From: Alphaproteobacteria bacterium
Lineage (GTDB): Bacteria; Planctomycetota; Phycisphaerae; UBA1845
DNA: 64,000 bases
Assembly: GCA_028285105.1 (NCBI GenBank)
Contig: JANQQE010000024.1
Location: 372,001 to 436,000 of the forward strand
Direction of reading: 5' to 3'
Each line of letters begins with the position of its first letter. Position 1 is the stretch's first letter. Under the pieces are notes generated by a model. It searched no databases. It saw nothing but the letters and a program-made list of their open reading frames with translations, and was not told the origin of the DNA. This document shows, piece by piece, positions 1-9,420 of the stretch. The position numbers and the translations under genes were made by a program.

Positions 1-1
1 C

Positions 2-706
2 ATCTTTGGCGATGGCAATGCGGTATATGGCGCGTCAGGTAAGACCCTTGAACTGAACGGTACGACCGCGATCGTGAGTGAGGCTACGCAACTTCCGGTC
101 GAATCAGGTTTTCGATACAGATTGGCAACAACCATTGTTGATAACCGTGCATTTCAAATGATCGTGTTTGGCGTACCAGCCAATTTTGAGAAGGCATCGA
201 AGCAAGCGTATCAAGCGATCGAGGCTTTCAGTTTTCCAGGAGCTACGATGGTTCCGACGGAGGCTGCCTTGCCTACATTTCGCGACAACAGGACGGGGTT
301 CGCCATTACCGTTCCCGGTTCGGGTTGGTCGCTTAAGCAGAACATCCAACCCGCCCTCGAGCCGATCGGGACCACCATTCAGTTTACGCGAAACAATCAA
401 GAGATTCTCGTCATGGCACTTACGATGCTTGAACCGGGCCAGGACATTTCGTGGGCGTCCGACACAATGACCAATGTAATTTCTGCCAATTTGTCGCGCA
501 TGATCGATTCAAAACCCAAGACAACTCAAAAGTCGTTTGCCGGCATTCAGTGGCAAATGCAATCGTGGCAGAAGCGCCGCGACACGGTGCATTTACTGGT
601 CGGCGTTCGCCATCGCACCGTGTATACACTGGTGGTCACTGGTCCGGATGGCGGTGGAGATATTCTTCTGACCCAAATCACGAAGAACTTTCGTTTGCTC
701 GATTAG
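2..706 (+). CDS. hypothetical protein, C-terminal part (5' end outside window)
   Basis: The reading frame is open from the left edge to a TAG at 704-706, so the N-terminus lies outside the window. About 234 residues are visible. An internal GTG at 74 could be a start, but the frame continues upstream without a stop. The visible part has no clear membrane segment and no motif I recognise. It alternates short beta-like stretches with polar turns, and a segment reading FRDNRTGFAITVPGSGW suggests a stress-protein or lipoprotein-type beta fold. Its 3' end overlaps the convergent zinc-ribbon gene by 29 bases. Function unknown. Confidence 0.7.
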   Translation: MFGDGNAVYGASGKTLELNGTTAIVSEATQLPVESGFRYRLATTIVDNRAFQMIVFGVPANFEKASKQAYQAIEAFSFPGATMVPTEAALPTFRDNRTGFAITVPGSGWSLKQNIQPALEPIGTTIQFTRNNQEILVMALTMLEPGQDISWASDTMTNVISANLSRMIDSKPKTTQKSFAGIQWQMQSWQKRRDTVHLLVGVRHRTVYTLVVTGPDGGGDILLTQITKNFRLLD

Positions 707-1130
707 CATCGTCGCAACCCAACGATGCGGCACCCTTCGCGCGGCGGGCATTGGACCGACTTTCGGTCCAATCGCGCCACTCTCGACGAACTTCGTCAAT
801 CCGGTACTCGATACCGCATTCGGGGCAATGGTATTCATCCGGCAGTCCTTCGAAGCTGTATGCGCATTCAAGACAGAGCGCACCGTTCTTCGATTCGACG
901 AGTGCTCTTCTTTTCCTTTGCCGCGACAGAATGATTCCCAAAGCGACAAACGAGCCCGCGCAGATGGCAAAACTAAAAAATTCCAAACCAGATCGAGTTG
1001 AATTGTGGTGATGGATTTGATGTACGATATCGGTGAACGAGAGAAACAACGGCAATTCCAGAGCAAATATACGTCGGTGTATACGCGACCAAAATCGGCT
1101 ACATCGGCGCAGAAGTAAGATTTGCAGCAC
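678..1130 (-). CDS. small membrane protein with zinc ribbon
   Basis: A 150-residue protein with a hydrophobic stretch near residues 50-68 (FFSFAICAGSFVALGIIL), a basic RQRKRR stop-transfer segment, and a zinc ribbon CLECAYSF...CPECG at about 86-106. The C-terminal tail is charged. It is a diverged member of the zinc-ribbon membrane protein group that is abundant at 47-64 kb. The start at 1130 is GTG and has no clear ribosome binding site, so the true N-terminus may be shorter. The 3' end overlaps the preceding convergent gene. The zinc-ribbon call is secure; the biological role is unknown. Confidence 0.65.
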   Translation of the reverse strand: MLQILLLRRCSRFWSRIHRRIFALELPLFLSFTDIVHQIHHHNSTRSGLEFFSFAICAGSFVALGIILSRQRKRRALVESKNGALCLECAYSFEGLPDEYHCPECGIEYRIDEVRREWRDWTESRSNARRAKGAASLGCDDANRANESSS

Positions 1131-1183
1131 CTCGCGGTGGGCGCTTGGGCCATGATTTCATGTCATGCCGTTTGCATAGATGT

Positions 1184-1870
1184 TTACGACATCAGTTGCT
1201 TGAACTGCGATTCGAGCGATTCCACCCTTGCTTGCAAGCTCGCGATTTCGCTCTTGAGTTGATTTACTGATTCCTCGGTTACGGAACTCTTGGCAACGAC
1301 AGGTTTGGGCGTCGAAACGGTTGTTGCACTTTGAGACTCAACCGCCTTAAGCGACGGCGCTTCGTCGTCATCGTCGGCATATAGCAGATGGGCGTGTCGA
1401 ATTGCTGACCGGCCCGGCTCGCGCGGTAGGGCTTTTATCATTGGCGTTTCTGCGCTTGCCAGGCAGTCGAGAACGATGGTGACGGCTGCGATGTCATCGA
1501 AGGGTACGAAGCGTGAGCATCGCGTCCGAAGTTCGCCGACCGTTTGTGGGCCGCGGAGGAGCAGTTCCGTCATCACCGCCCGTTCGCGTTTCTGCCAGCC
1601 GTAATGTTGCTCGACTTCGTGTTTGAATTTCTTCGACCGCGAGCCGGCACCGGGCAGCAACATGGTCACCAGCCCCTTTTCGCGCAGTGACTCGAGTGTT
1701 TCCCAGACGGCATCCTCGTCGAGTTCCATGACCGGGTCGCGGTTCTGCTTTTGATTGCACGCCGCAACGATGGCCTTCTCGGTCATCGGATAGTAGTCCG
1801 GCTGAGCCATTGACTTTTCGAGCAACGAACCCAACACCCGCCGCTCCAACGAATCCAAAGACATATGCAT
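1184..1870 (-). CDS. yceH: YceH/DUF480 family protein
   Basis: 228 residues. Residues 3-165 match the DUF480/YceH family: LERRVLGSLLEK at the start, then YYPMT, LVAACNQK-like (IVAACNQKQNRDPVMELDE) and RGPQTVGELRTRCSRFVPF. The family folds as two winged-helix domains, and its biological role is poorly known. The last ~30 residues form a predicted coiled coil (SVNQLKSEIASLQARVESLE), joined by a low-complexity linker. The ATG at 1870 has a GAGG 7 bases upstream; a second ATG lies two codons in. The gene is convergent with nothing and is separated by 171 bases from cpaE upstream. Confidence 0.9.
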   Translation of the reverse strand: MHMSLDSLERRVLGSLLEKSMAQPDYYPMTEKAIVAACNQKQNRDPVMELDEDAVWETLESLREKGLVTMLLPGAGSRSKKFKHEVEQHYGWQKRERAVMTELLLRGPQTVGELRTRCSRFVPFDDIAAVTIVLDCLASAETPMIKALPREPGRSAIRHAHLLYADDDDEAPSLKAVESQSATTVSTPKPVVAKSSVTEESVNQLKSEIASLQARVESLESQFKQLMS

Positions 1871-2041
1871 GACCGCACCTCAAGGTGTCATCCGACCAGA
1901 TCGCCAGCGCGCAACCACCGGCTGCAATGCAACGAGGCATCAGGTTATCCTTGGGGTTTGCAGCGCGTCAAATCCCAACGGTACACGGGACGTGCTGCGT
2001 GCAACCTTGGAAGAATGAGTAGCTTCTGCCGGAAATCGAAA

Positions 2042-3232
2042 CTAGCCACGACGGAGAATGCGACTCAGCAATCCACCGGACTGCGACGCACTTGAGTTGT
2101 CGGCTGACGTTTCGTCATTGAAGAGCCGCTTTGCGATTCCGTGGATGGCCTGCCGCGCCGGGCTGTCGGGCGACTCGGAACACATGGGAGCGCCGAGGTC
2201 GAGAGCAGCTTGCACATGGCGATAATCGTTCGGAATCGTTGCGAAAATCGGGCGCTGAAAGTGTGCTTCGACCTCGCTGGGCGTGATTCGTTCAAAATTG
2301 GCTTTGTATCGGTTGAGGACGATCTCAATGTGTTCTGAAGGCACACTCATCTGCTGTAGGATCTGGAAGATACGTGTCGCATTGCGAATTGACGACACAC
2401 TGAGTTGCGAAATCACCAGCACGCGCTCTGCCGCCTGGACGGCGGCAGCGCTCAGGAAACTGAACGTTCGCGGTAGATCAACGACAACGAACGGGTACAT
2501 CTCGTTGAGAATTTGGAACGTCTGCGTGGTTGATTCTGGAGACACAGACCTTGCGCCTTCAACATCATTGGGTCGCGCATAAAGTGCGATGTTGTCGTGA
2601 ACGATCTCAGCCGCTTTCGACAGGAACTCCTTATCGATCTGCTGACCATCGACGCAGATATCCGCCAGCGTGTATTTCGGTTCACTGTCAAACGCGCAGG
2701 CCACATCTCCGAACTCAAGGTCCATATCGACAAGTGCGCTCTGCGACTCGGTCAGTGCGGCCAACTCCATCGCCAGATTGCACGAAACGGTTGTCGCACC
2801 CACGCCACCCGACGAGCCGATCACGCAAATGCGTTTACCAGCCGGCGCCGACACCTGTCGGTTCGCCGCGATACGATTGACAGCATCGCGAAGGTCTACA
2901 TCATCGACTGGCCAATGTACGAACTGATTGCATCCGGTGCGCATCGCCCGAATAATTTTCGCAGGATCGGCGTCGCTGCTGACACCAATGATTCCGCAAG
3001 CGGGCTGTGCTTTGTGCGAGTACTCAACGGCTTCAAAACCAAGTTCGCCTTCGTCATCAAGATTGATCGCAACTGCATCGACGGCTGTGGTTCGCATCCC
3101 TTCATGAAACTCTTCGATGTCGGGCGTCTCACCAAGAACAGTCACTTGATCCAATGCTTCAAAGGGCGCCGCGAATGGCACATCGCCCTGGGGAGTCGCT
3201 GAGAACAGACACAATTTTAGTTTCTGAGCCAT
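2042..3232 (-). CDS. CpaE-like pilus assembly ATPase (receiver-like domain plus MinD/ParA ATPase)
   Basis: 396 residues. The N-terminal ~120 residues resemble a degenerate response-regulator receiver (VDAVAINLDDEGELGFEAVE, then SSDADPAKIIRAMRTGCNQFVHWP). Residues 135-375 are a MinD/ParA-type P-loop ATPase with the deviant Walker A GSSGGVGATT at 139-148, VDMDLEFGD as Walker A' and FVVVDLPRT as Walker B. CpaE proteins help localise and assemble tad/Flp pili at the inner membrane. No other tad gene (cpaF, tadB/C, rcpA) is visible nearby, so this copy is isolated. The ATG at 3232 has a GAGG about 8 bases upstream. Confidence 0.85.
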   Translation of the reverse strand: MAQKLKLCLFSATPQGDVPFAAPFEALDQVTVLGETPDIEEFHEGMRTTAVDAVAINLDDEGELGFEAVEYSHKAQPACGIIGVSSDADPAKIIRAMRTGCNQFVHWPVDDVDLRDAVNRIAANRQVSAPAGKRICVIGSSGGVGATTVSCNLAMELAALTESQSALVDMDLEFGDVACAFDSEPKYTLADICVDGQQIDKEFLSKAAEIVHDNIALYARPNDVEGARSVSPESTTQTFQILNEMYPFVVVDLPRTFSFLSAAAVQAAERVLVISQLSVSSIRNATRIFQILQQMSVPSEHIEIVLNRYKANFERITPSEVEAHFQRPIFATIPNDYRHVQAALDLGAPMCSESPDSPARQAIHGIAKRLFNDETSADNSSASQSGGLLSRILRRG

Positions 3233-3377
3233 TGCTTAACCTCATGGTAAGTCTGCCGATCTCGCCTCAAATCCGAAGCGAAGCCCGCGCCTACATTTGT
3301 GAATATCGGTCAGTGGCAGCCGAGCATGGGTTAAAAAGCCCAACATTCTGACGGACCGATAATCGTCCGATCTCGCC

Positions 3378-3405
3378 TTGACCTTCGTCGGGATGCTTCT
3401 ACCAT
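3378..3405 (+). promoter_or_regulatory. candidate sigma-70-type promoter for gap
   Basis: TTGACC (3378-3383), a 16-base spacer and TACCAT (3400-3405), about 70 bases upstream of the gap start. The same TTGAC-16-TACCAT layout precedes the histone-like gene at 43.8 kb. Matched by eye only. Confidence 0.4.
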
Positions 3406-3475
3406 CGCCGATAAATCGCGGGATCGCGCGTATCCCTGGCGACAAGCACTACCCCGCTTGCGAGGAGATCACATC

Positions 3476-4504
3476 ATGGCGGTGACAGTTGGTATCAACG
3501 GATTTGGACGAATTGGAAGACTGGCATTTCGAGCGATGTTTGCGCGTCCCGACGATTTCAAAATCGTCGCGATCAATGACCTGGGCGACGCCAAGGCATT
3601 ATCGCTTCTACTCAAATACGACACAGTGCATGGCCGCTTTCCCGGCTCGGTTCATGCAGAAGGCGAAACGCTCATCGTCAGCGGACAAAAGATCGAAGTC
3701 CTGACCGAACGCAACCCGGCCAATCTGCCGTGGGCAAGGATGAACGTTGACATCGCATTGGAATCGACCGGCGTGTTCACCAAGCGCTCGTCCGATAAAG
3801 GCGGTTACGGCGATCATCTCACTGCGGGCGCGAAAAAAGTCATCCTCAGCGCTCCTGCAAAAGACGAACCGGACATGACCGTGGTGTTCGGCGTCAATGA
3901 AGACCAACTCACGCCTGAACACAAGTGCATCTCGAACGCAAGCTGCACGACGAATTGCCTCGCACCGATTGCCAAAGTGCTTAATGACAGTTTCGGCCTC
4001 AAAGAAGGTTTGATGACCACGATCCATGCGTATACAAATGATCAGCAGACGGCTGACCAACTTCACAGCGACCCACGGCGTGCCCGGGCGGCGGCGATGA
4101 ACATCATCCCGACAACCACCGGTGCAGCGAAAGCGGTCGGTAAAGTCATCCCCGAACTCAACGGCAAGCTCAACGGTTTCTCGTTACGCGTTCCCGTTCC
4201 GGATGGTTCATGTACCGACCTTGTCGCGACGCTGGACATGAGCGTGACAGCCAACGAAGTCAACGACGCGCTGCGGGCAGCGGCTGACGGTCCGATGAAA
4301 AATTACCTGGAATATTGTGAAGACCCGATCGTCAGCAGCGACATCGTCGGTAACCCGCACAGTTCCATCGTCGATTCGCTCTGCACCATTACGATGCCGG
4401 CTGACCGCGGAAACATGGTCAAAGTCATTTCCTGGTACGACAACGAATGGGGTTATTCGACTCGGACCGCCGACCTGATCAAGCTGGTCGCGGACATGGG
4501 CTAG
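3476..4504 (+). CDS. gap: glyceraldehyde-3-phosphate dehydrogenase, type I
   Basis: 342 residues. It catalyses the NAD(P)-dependent phosphorylating oxidation of glyceraldehyde 3-phosphate in glycolysis or gluconeogenesis. The Rossmann motif INGFGRIGR is at the N-terminus. The catalytic Cys157 lies in [12 protein letters not shown] and the catalytic His in [10 protein letters not shown]. The C-terminal [10 protein letters not shown] is typical of the family. The ATG at 3476 is preferred over the in-frame TTG at 3458 because GAGGAG (3462-3467) sits 8 bases upstream and the protein then starts as [11 protein letters not shown], as usual. It heads a same-strand run gap-pgk-rpe-accD, with 40 bases to pgk. 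Confidence 0.97.
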   Translation: MAVTVGINGFGRIGRLAFRAMFARPDDFKIVAINDLGDAKALSLLLKYDTVHGRFPGSVHAEGETLIVSGQKIEVLTERNPANLPWARMNVDIALESTGVFTKRSSDKGGYGDHLTAGAKKVILSAPAKDEPDMTVVFGVNEDQLTPEHKCISNASCTTNCLAPIAKVLNDSFGLKEGLMTTIHAYTNDQQTADQLHSDPRRARAAAMNIIPTTTGAAKAVGKVIPELNGKLNGFSLRVPVPDGSCTDLVATLDMSVTANEVNDALRAAADGPMKNYLEYCEDPIVSSDIVGNPHSSIVDSLCTITMPADRGNMVKVISWYDNEWGYSTRTADLIKLVADMG

Positions 4505-4544
4505 AACGGGATCCAATGACCTGAATAGCATCGAGGGCAGCGCG

Positions 4545-5774
4545 TTGAATAAAAAAACGATCGAGTCGGTGGATGTAAAGGATCAGCGCGTGTTGATGCG
4601 GGCGGACTTTAACGTCCCGCTGGATGACAATCTCGCGATCACCGACGATCGACGCATCCAAAGCGCCCTGCCCACCATCCGAAAAATCCTCGAAGGCGGC
4701 GGAAAGCTGATCTTGATGAGCCACCTAGGCCGCCCAAAAGGAAAACCTGAAGACAAGTATTCGCTCGTACCGGTGGCGAAACGCCTGGGCGAATTGCTTG
4801 AGCAAAATGTCCCCCTTGCTTCGGACTGTGTGGGCGATGTCGCCGGCGCACTGTCCGAAGGCGTCAAGTCTGGCGAATGCCTGCTCCTTCAGAATCTGCG
4901 GTTTCATGCGGCTGAGACGATCAAGGATAAAGAGGCCAAGCAGGATGCCGAGAAGCGAGCGATCAAAGACGAGTTCGCATGCAGCCTGGCCGACATGGCC
5001 GACATCTACGTCAACGATGCATTCGGAACGTGCCATCGCGACAACGCCAGCATGTTTACCGTCCCGCAAATGATGAAGGGCAAACCCCGGGTCATCGGAT
5101 ACCTCGTCAAGAAGGAACTGGAATTTTTGGGTAGCGCCCTTACCGATCCGGGCCGCCCATTCGTTGCGGTGCTGGGTGGCGCAAAGGTCTCCGACAAGAT
5201 TGGCGTCATCGACGCCCTGCTGCCCAAGTGCGACCGAGTGCTGATTGGCGGCGCGATGATGTACACATTTTTCGCAGCCCAGGGTATCAAGACGGGCAAA
5301 AGCCTCGTCGAACCCAACTTTGTCGATGAAGCAAAGCGACTGATGGAAGTCGGTGGCGAAAAGTTGCTGCTGCCAAGCGATTCGGCCGTCGCGGCGAAGA
5401 TCGCAGCCGAAGCAGAGACGCAAACCGTCGAAGGCAGCGTACCGGAAGACATGATGGGTCTGGACATCGGACCCGCATCAATCGGCGCGTTTTCCGACGT
5501 CATCAAAAATGCCAAAACAATCATTTGGAACGGACCGATGGGCGTGTTTGAAACGCCACCTTTCGATCGAGGAACCATGGCCATTGCCCAAGCCATGGCC
5601 AATGCGACCGCAAATGGCGCGACGACGATCATCGGCGGAGGCGACAGTGCGGCTGCCATCGACCAAGCCGGTTTGTCCGATCGGATGACGCACATTTCAA
5701 CGGGCGGTGGCGCATCGCTCGAATACCTCGAGGGCAAACCGTTTGTCGCACTTGAAGTCATCGACGATGCCTGA
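4545..5774 (+). CDS. pgk: phosphoglycerate kinase
   Basis: 409 residues, slightly longer than the usual ~395. It makes ATP from 1,3-bisphosphoglycerate. It has RADFNVPLD near the N-terminus, LMSHLGRPKG, LQNLRFH for substrate contact, NDAFGTCHR, VLGGAKVSDKIGV, and the C-terminal nucleotide-binding loops WNGPMGVFE and IIGGGDSAAA. The start is TTG at 4545, supported by GAGGG at 4533-4537 and by the N-terminus NKKTIESVDVKDQRVLMRADFN; no ATG fits. It lies directly behind gap and ahead of rpe, consistent with a central-carbon operon. Confidence 0.97.
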   Translation: MNKKTIESVDVKDQRVLMRADFNVPLDDNLAITDDRRIQSALPTIRKILEGGGKLILMSHLGRPKGKPEDKYSLVPVAKRLGELLEQNVPLASDCVGDVAGALSEGVKSGECLLLQNLRFHAAETIKDKEAKQDAEKRAIKDEFACSLADMADIYVNDAFGTCHRDNASMFTVPQMMKGKPRVIGYLVKKELEFLGSALTDPGRPFVAVLGGAKVSDKIGVIDALLPKCDRVLIGGAMMYTFFAAQGIKTGKSLVEPNFVDEAKRLMEVGGEKLLLPSDSAVAAKIAAEAETQTVEGSVPEDMMGLDIGPASIGAFSDVIKNAKTIIWNGPMGVFETPPFDRGTMAIAQAMANATANGATTIIGGGDSAAAIDQAGLSDRMTHISTGGGASLEYLEGKPFVALEVIDDA

Positions 5775-5800
5775 GTCTTAAAACAGGCATTGGCAAACCC

Positions 5801-6520
5801 ATGAATGAACCGTCACGCAACGAAGCTGACCGTCTCACCGATTTGAAGTCGAAGAAACTGCGCGTCGCGCCATCGTTGTTGGCCGCCGACTTCCGCAGGC
5901 TCGAAGAACACGTCGCCATCGTAGAACGCGCCGGTGCCGAAGTTTTGCACCTCGACATCATGGACGGGCACTTTGTGCCGAACTTGTCATTCGGTCCGGG
6001 AGTCATCGCCCAACTTCGACCCGAAAGCAAGATGTTCTTCGATACGCATTTGATGATAGAAGAACCGGCGCGCTACGCCGAAGCCTTCGCCAATGCCGGC
6101 AGCAACCTGATCACCTTTCACATCGAAGTCACCGACAACCCCGGCGAAGTCATCGACGAAATCCGCAAACACAGTTGTGCTGTGGGCGTTTCCATCAACC
6201 CCGCAACCGAGGTCCGTTCGATCGAAGCGATTCTTGAGAAGGTCGATCTCGTTTTGGTCATGAGCGTGTGGCCGGGGTTCGGAGGTCAGTCGTTTATTGC
6301 GGACGTCCTCTCCAAGGTCGAACAGCTGCGAGATCGAATGCGCGACGATCAGCGATTGGAAATTGACGGTGGCATCGGGCCGAAGACCATCGCGTCGGCT
6401 GCCCGCGCGGGTGTCGATACGTTTGTGGCGGGGACTTCCATATTCGAACAACCTGACCCAGCCGCTGCATTCGAAAAACTGACGCAGTTCGCCCAAAAGG
6501 CCATTTCCACGCCGATATGA
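5801..6520 (+). CDS. rpe: ribulose-phosphate 3-epimerase
   Basis: 239 residues, TIM barrel. It interconverts ribulose 5-phosphate and xylulose 5-phosphate in the pentose phosphate pathway. Family signatures are VAPSLLAADF, LHLDIMDGHFVPNLSFGP (metal and substrate residues), FDTHLMIEEP, VMSVWPGFGGQSF and LEIDGGIGP. The N-terminal ~20 residues before RVAPSLLA are an extension relative to E. coli Rpe. The stop overlaps the proposed accD start by 4 bases (ATGA), indicating translational coupling if that accD start is used. Confidence 0.96.
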   Translation: MNEPSRNEADRLTDLKSKKLRVAPSLLAADFRRLEEHVAIVERAGAEVLHLDIMDGHFVPNLSFGPGVIAQLRPESKMFFDTHLMIEEPARYAEAFANAGSNLITFHIEVTDNPGEVIDEIRKHSCAVGVSINPATEVRSIEAILEKVDLVLVMSVWPGFGGQSFIADVLSKVEQLRDRMRDDQRLEIDGGIGPKTIASAARAGVDTFVAGTSIFEQPDPAAAFEKLTQFAQKAISTPI

Positions 6521-7467
6521 GCAGCAATCGCAACGCCAAACGCCCGACGAGTACGCAGCATTCTTTCGTTGTCCCAGAGATCAACTTCGCTAGAATACGC
6601 CTCAGATCGGCAGATGATTTGGATAAGAATATCGGTGCCCGAAAGGCAAGCAACATGATCGATCGAAGCGAGCGAATTGACGTACCCAAGGGGACGTGGG
6701 ACCGGTGCGAAGGGTGCGGCCACATGCTTTTTCACCGCGAATTGCAGGAGAATCTTTTCACCTGTCCGAAGTGCGACCACCATCGACGCATTGACGCCCG
6801 CACGCGCATCCAACAACTGTGCGACCCGGATTCGTTTGAAGAATTTCTCGAAGATCTGATCCCGACCGATCCGCTGAAATTCAAAGATCGCGTCCCCTAT
6901 CCCGAACGCATCAAAGCCCAGCAGGACAAAACCGGCGAGACCGAAGCCGTCGTCGTCGGCAAGGCGTACGTCCGCGGTCGGCCGGTCATTCTCGCAGTCA
7001 TGAATCCGGCATTTATCATGGCGTCGATGGGTTCGGTCGTCGGTGAGAAGATCACCTCAGCCATCGAGCGTGCGACGGACGAAGCATTGCCCTTCTTGAT
7101 GGTGGCGGCATCCGGTGGAGCGCGCATGCAGGAAGGCATGGTCTCGCTGATGCAGATGGCCCGAACATCGGCAGCGCTCGCGCGGTTTGACGATGCGGGC
7201 GGGTTGTACATCGTCGTCTGCACCGATCCGACCACGGCTGGCGTGGCTGCAAGCTTTGCAAGTCTTGGCGATTTGATCTTAGCCGAACCGAAAGCCATGG
7301 TCGGGTTCGCCGGACCGCGCGTGATTGCCAACACTGTCAAGCAGGAACTTCCCGAAGGTTTTCAATCGGCAGAATTCATGCTCGATCATGGATTCGTCGA
7401 CCGCATCGTTTCGCGCACCGATCTGCGAAAAGAGATCGGCCGTATCATCGATTACTGCGGCAAATAA
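6517..7467 (+). CDS. accD: acetyl-CoA carboxylase carboxyltransferase subunit beta
   Basis: 316 residues from the ATG that overlaps the rpe stop. AccD pairs with AccA to transfer the carboxyl group from biotin to acetyl-CoA, giving malonyl-CoA for fatty acid synthesis. The N-terminal zinc finger is C64-x2-C67...C83-x2-C86. The crotonase-like core carries SGGARMQEGMVSLMQMA and PTTAGVAASFASLGD. The first 46 residues do not look like AccD. An internal ATG at 6655, with AAAGG upstream, gives MIDRSERIDVPKGTWDRC and 270 residues, so the true start may be there. No accA is visible in the window. Confidence 0.93.
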   Translation: MSSNRNAKRPTSTQHSFVVPEINFARIRLRSADDLDKNIGARKASNMIDRSERIDVPKGTWDRCEGCGHMLFHRELQENLFTCPKCDHHRRIDARTRIQQLCDPDSFEEFLEDLIPTDPLKFKDRVPYPERIKAQQDKTGETEAVVVGKAYVRGRPVILAVMNPAFIMASMGSVVGEKITSAIERATDEALPFLMVAASGGARMQEGMVSLMQMARTSAALARFDDAGGLYIVVCTDPTTAGVAASFASLGDLILAEPKAMVGFAGPRVIANTVKQELPEGFQSAEFMLDHGFVDRIVSRTDLRKEIGRIIDYCGK

Positions 7468-7702
7468 GACTTCGCCCAACCACCCCAGATTAAGATTACA
7501 CCAGCGTTACGTTCGGATCGTCGTCATGGCGCGACGAACCGCCCACATTCCAATTGCACTGCATAAGATCATCTGACAATTGGTACGTTTGCGTCAACGG
7601 TTGTTCAGACGGTTGGCGCGATATACCATCTCCACTGAATTCATGGATGAATTCGCCGTTTCGAAACTTATACGAAACCGCCAACGAGAGGAGAACGCTC
7701 AA

Positions 7703-8173
7703 ATGAAATCCAAACAACACAAATCATACTCACATGCTCCGATTGCTTTTGTCGGAATGGCTTTGACGTTTGTCGCCTTCGCAGGGTGCGGCTTGGTGGG
7801 AACCATCGGTAACATCATCGGCTCGAATGAGGTGACGGTGCGACTGATCAACACGTCCGATGATTTTGATGTCGAGGTGCAGGTGCGATATGGGGATGAA
7901 AACCTGGAAACCAAGGACCTGATCAAGACATTGGGTGAAGAAGTCAACCGAACGTTGTCACCGGGTGAAGTATCGGAATTCACGCGCGATTGTGACGAGT
8001 TGGAATCGATCTTCATCGACGAAGCCGAACTTCAATCGCCATTGGTCAGCCCCAAGGAGGACACCGACGTCATCGTAGACGGTGATAACTTCGGGTGCGG
8101 CGACACCATCACCTACACCTTCAGCCACTCGGACATCATCGTCGATTTCGATATTGCGACGTCGATTCAATAA
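7703..8173 (+). CDS. putative lipoprotein
   Basis: 156 residues. The ATG at 7703 is preceded by GAGAGGAG (7686-7693) and gives a lipoprotein signal peptide: basic start, hydrophobic core FVGMALTFVAF and lipobox AFAGC. An in-frame upstream ATG at 7580 would bury the signal and is not used here. The mature part is acidic, with TVRLINTSDDFDVEVQVRYGD suggesting an all-beta domain, and has two further Cys near the C-terminus. It is probably anchored in a cell-envelope membrane and exposed outside the cytoplasm. No function recognised. Confidence 0.75.
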   Translation: MKSKQHKSYSHAPIAFVGMALTFVAFAGCGLVGTIGNIIGSNEVTVRLINTSDDFDVEVQVRYGDENLETKDLIKTLGEEVNRTLSPGEVSEFTRDCDELESIFIDEAELQSPLVSPKEDTDVIVDGDNFGCGDTITYTFSHSDIIVDFDIATSIQ

Positions 8174-8178
8174 CTTGG

Positions 8179-8226
8179 GCGGGGATTCGCCGGTCGCAAT
8201 GGTTTTCCTTGTGACGGCGAATCGCC
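8179..8226 (+). terminator. hairpin downstream of lipoprotein gene
   Basis: An inverted repeat built on GATTCGCCGGTCGCAA and TTGTGACGGCGAATC with one bulge and a 9-base loop, 6 bases after the stop. It has no U-tract, so it may be an RNA-stabilising hairpin, not an intrinsic terminator. Confidence 0.4.
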
Positions 8227-8402
8227 TTCTGTAGCATATCCACTGTCGAGATTCTCAATTCAGCTTCGTGTCGCTCGGCCAACATTCTGCCCAAAATTTT
8301 GGGTGGACCTGATTCGCTATGTGTCAGGCTCCTGTACAGTCCGCCAGCGCAGACCGTGCCATAGCTTTCGAAACGTCCAACGTAACCTTGAAAGGATCGC
8401 CC

Positions 8403-9398
8403 ATGTCGCCGACCAAACTGTTTGCATTGGCTGCTTGCCTGTGTGTCGCATGTATTGTCTCGACTGGCTGCACACCGACGACCGGGGGCGATGGCTCGGG
8501 CAACGGTTCCGGTGACATGAATACCAATGGTGCTGGCGATGGAGGGGCGGGTGACGGTGGAACCACGCAAAGCAAAGCGACGGCAGAATCAACTGCGAAC
8601 GCTGCGTTTTCGGTCATCATCGTTCGAAACGAGGACAACCGTGCGTCCAACGAAACTTCACGAGTGCGAGGTGTCGATCCGGTGGCGTGCCCATTCGGTG
8701 GTTCGCGCCTTACCGGTACCGACAACATCACCCAATTCACGGACTGTGTGGTCATTCCCGGTGTAGCGCTCAACGGTGGACTTCGATACACGCCGAACGA
8801 TCAGGGCGGTCGCATCGAATTCGTCAACCTAGTGACAGAATCCGGCGACGACAACGTTTTTATGGCCGACGGTTCCATTGAGGAAACTGAAAACGCCGAC
8901 GGCACACTGTCGTTTGCGGTGGATTTTCGGTCGGTATCGACTGGCGACGGCGATACGGACTTCTTCAACATGACGGGGGAGTTGACGGTTGACGACGACG
9001 GACTGATGGCCGGCATGATGGACATCGACAGCGGTAACGGCGCTGGCTCCCAAAATACCTGCGATCTTAACGGCGTGAACATATTCGCATTTGAAGATGA
9101 CCCGTCCACCATCGATGCGGCATGTGGATTCGATGAAGAGGATCCAGACTTTCCCGAACAGAGTTGCGATTGCCCTGAAGGCCAAGACTGCTTGCCCATT
9201 GAAGGTGACGACGGCGTATTCTTTGACCTATGCAACAATTGTGAAACGGACGAAGATTGCCTGGAAAGCGGGCTGGGCAACGAGTGCGCGTTTGGGTTTG
9301 GTTGTATGATGTTCGAGTGTTTCTCTAGCGCCGATTGCGACCCTGGCTTTGAATGCGTCAGCACCGTAACGCGCGGCGGCGACTGCGAACCAATATAA
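8403..9398 (+). CDS. putative Cys-rich lipoprotein
   Basis: 331 residues. The ATG at 8403 has AAAGGA (8391-8396) upstream. The signal peptide LFALAACLCVACIVSTGC ends in a lipobox. A Gly/Asn/Thr-rich linker follows (about 22-50), then a roughly 200-residue acidic beta-rich region with no recognised fold. The C-terminal ~90 residues carry 15 Cys in short spacings (CDCPEGQDC, CNNCETDEDC, CFSSADCDPGFEC), resembling the disulfide-rich extracellular repeats common in planctomycete and myxobacterial surface proteins. Probably exported and cell-surface attached. Role unknown. Confidence 0.75.
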   Translation: MSPTKLFALAACLCVACIVSTGCTPTTGGDGSGNGSGDMNTNGAGDGGAGDGGTTQSKATAESTANAAFSVIIVRNEDNRASNETSRVRGVDPVACPFGGSRLTGTDNITQFTDCVVIPGVALNGGLRYTPNDQGGRIEFVNLVTESGDDNVFMADGSIEETENADGTLSFAVDFRSVSTGDGDTDFFNMTGELTVDDDGLMAGMMDIDSGNGAGSQNTCDLNGVNIFAFEDDPSTIDAACGFDEEDPDFPEQSCDCPEGQDCLPIEGDDGVFFDLCNNCETDEDCLESGLGNECAFGFGCMMFECFSSADCDPGFECVSTVTRGGDCEPI

Positions 9399-9420
9399 TC
9401 GAGGGCGCAGTTCTAGAGTC

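Noticed and set aside
5006-5761. 251-codon minus-strand frame inside pgk
   Set aside because: It is the mirror of a conserved enzyme gene with biased codons; its translation has no family features and pgk is certain.
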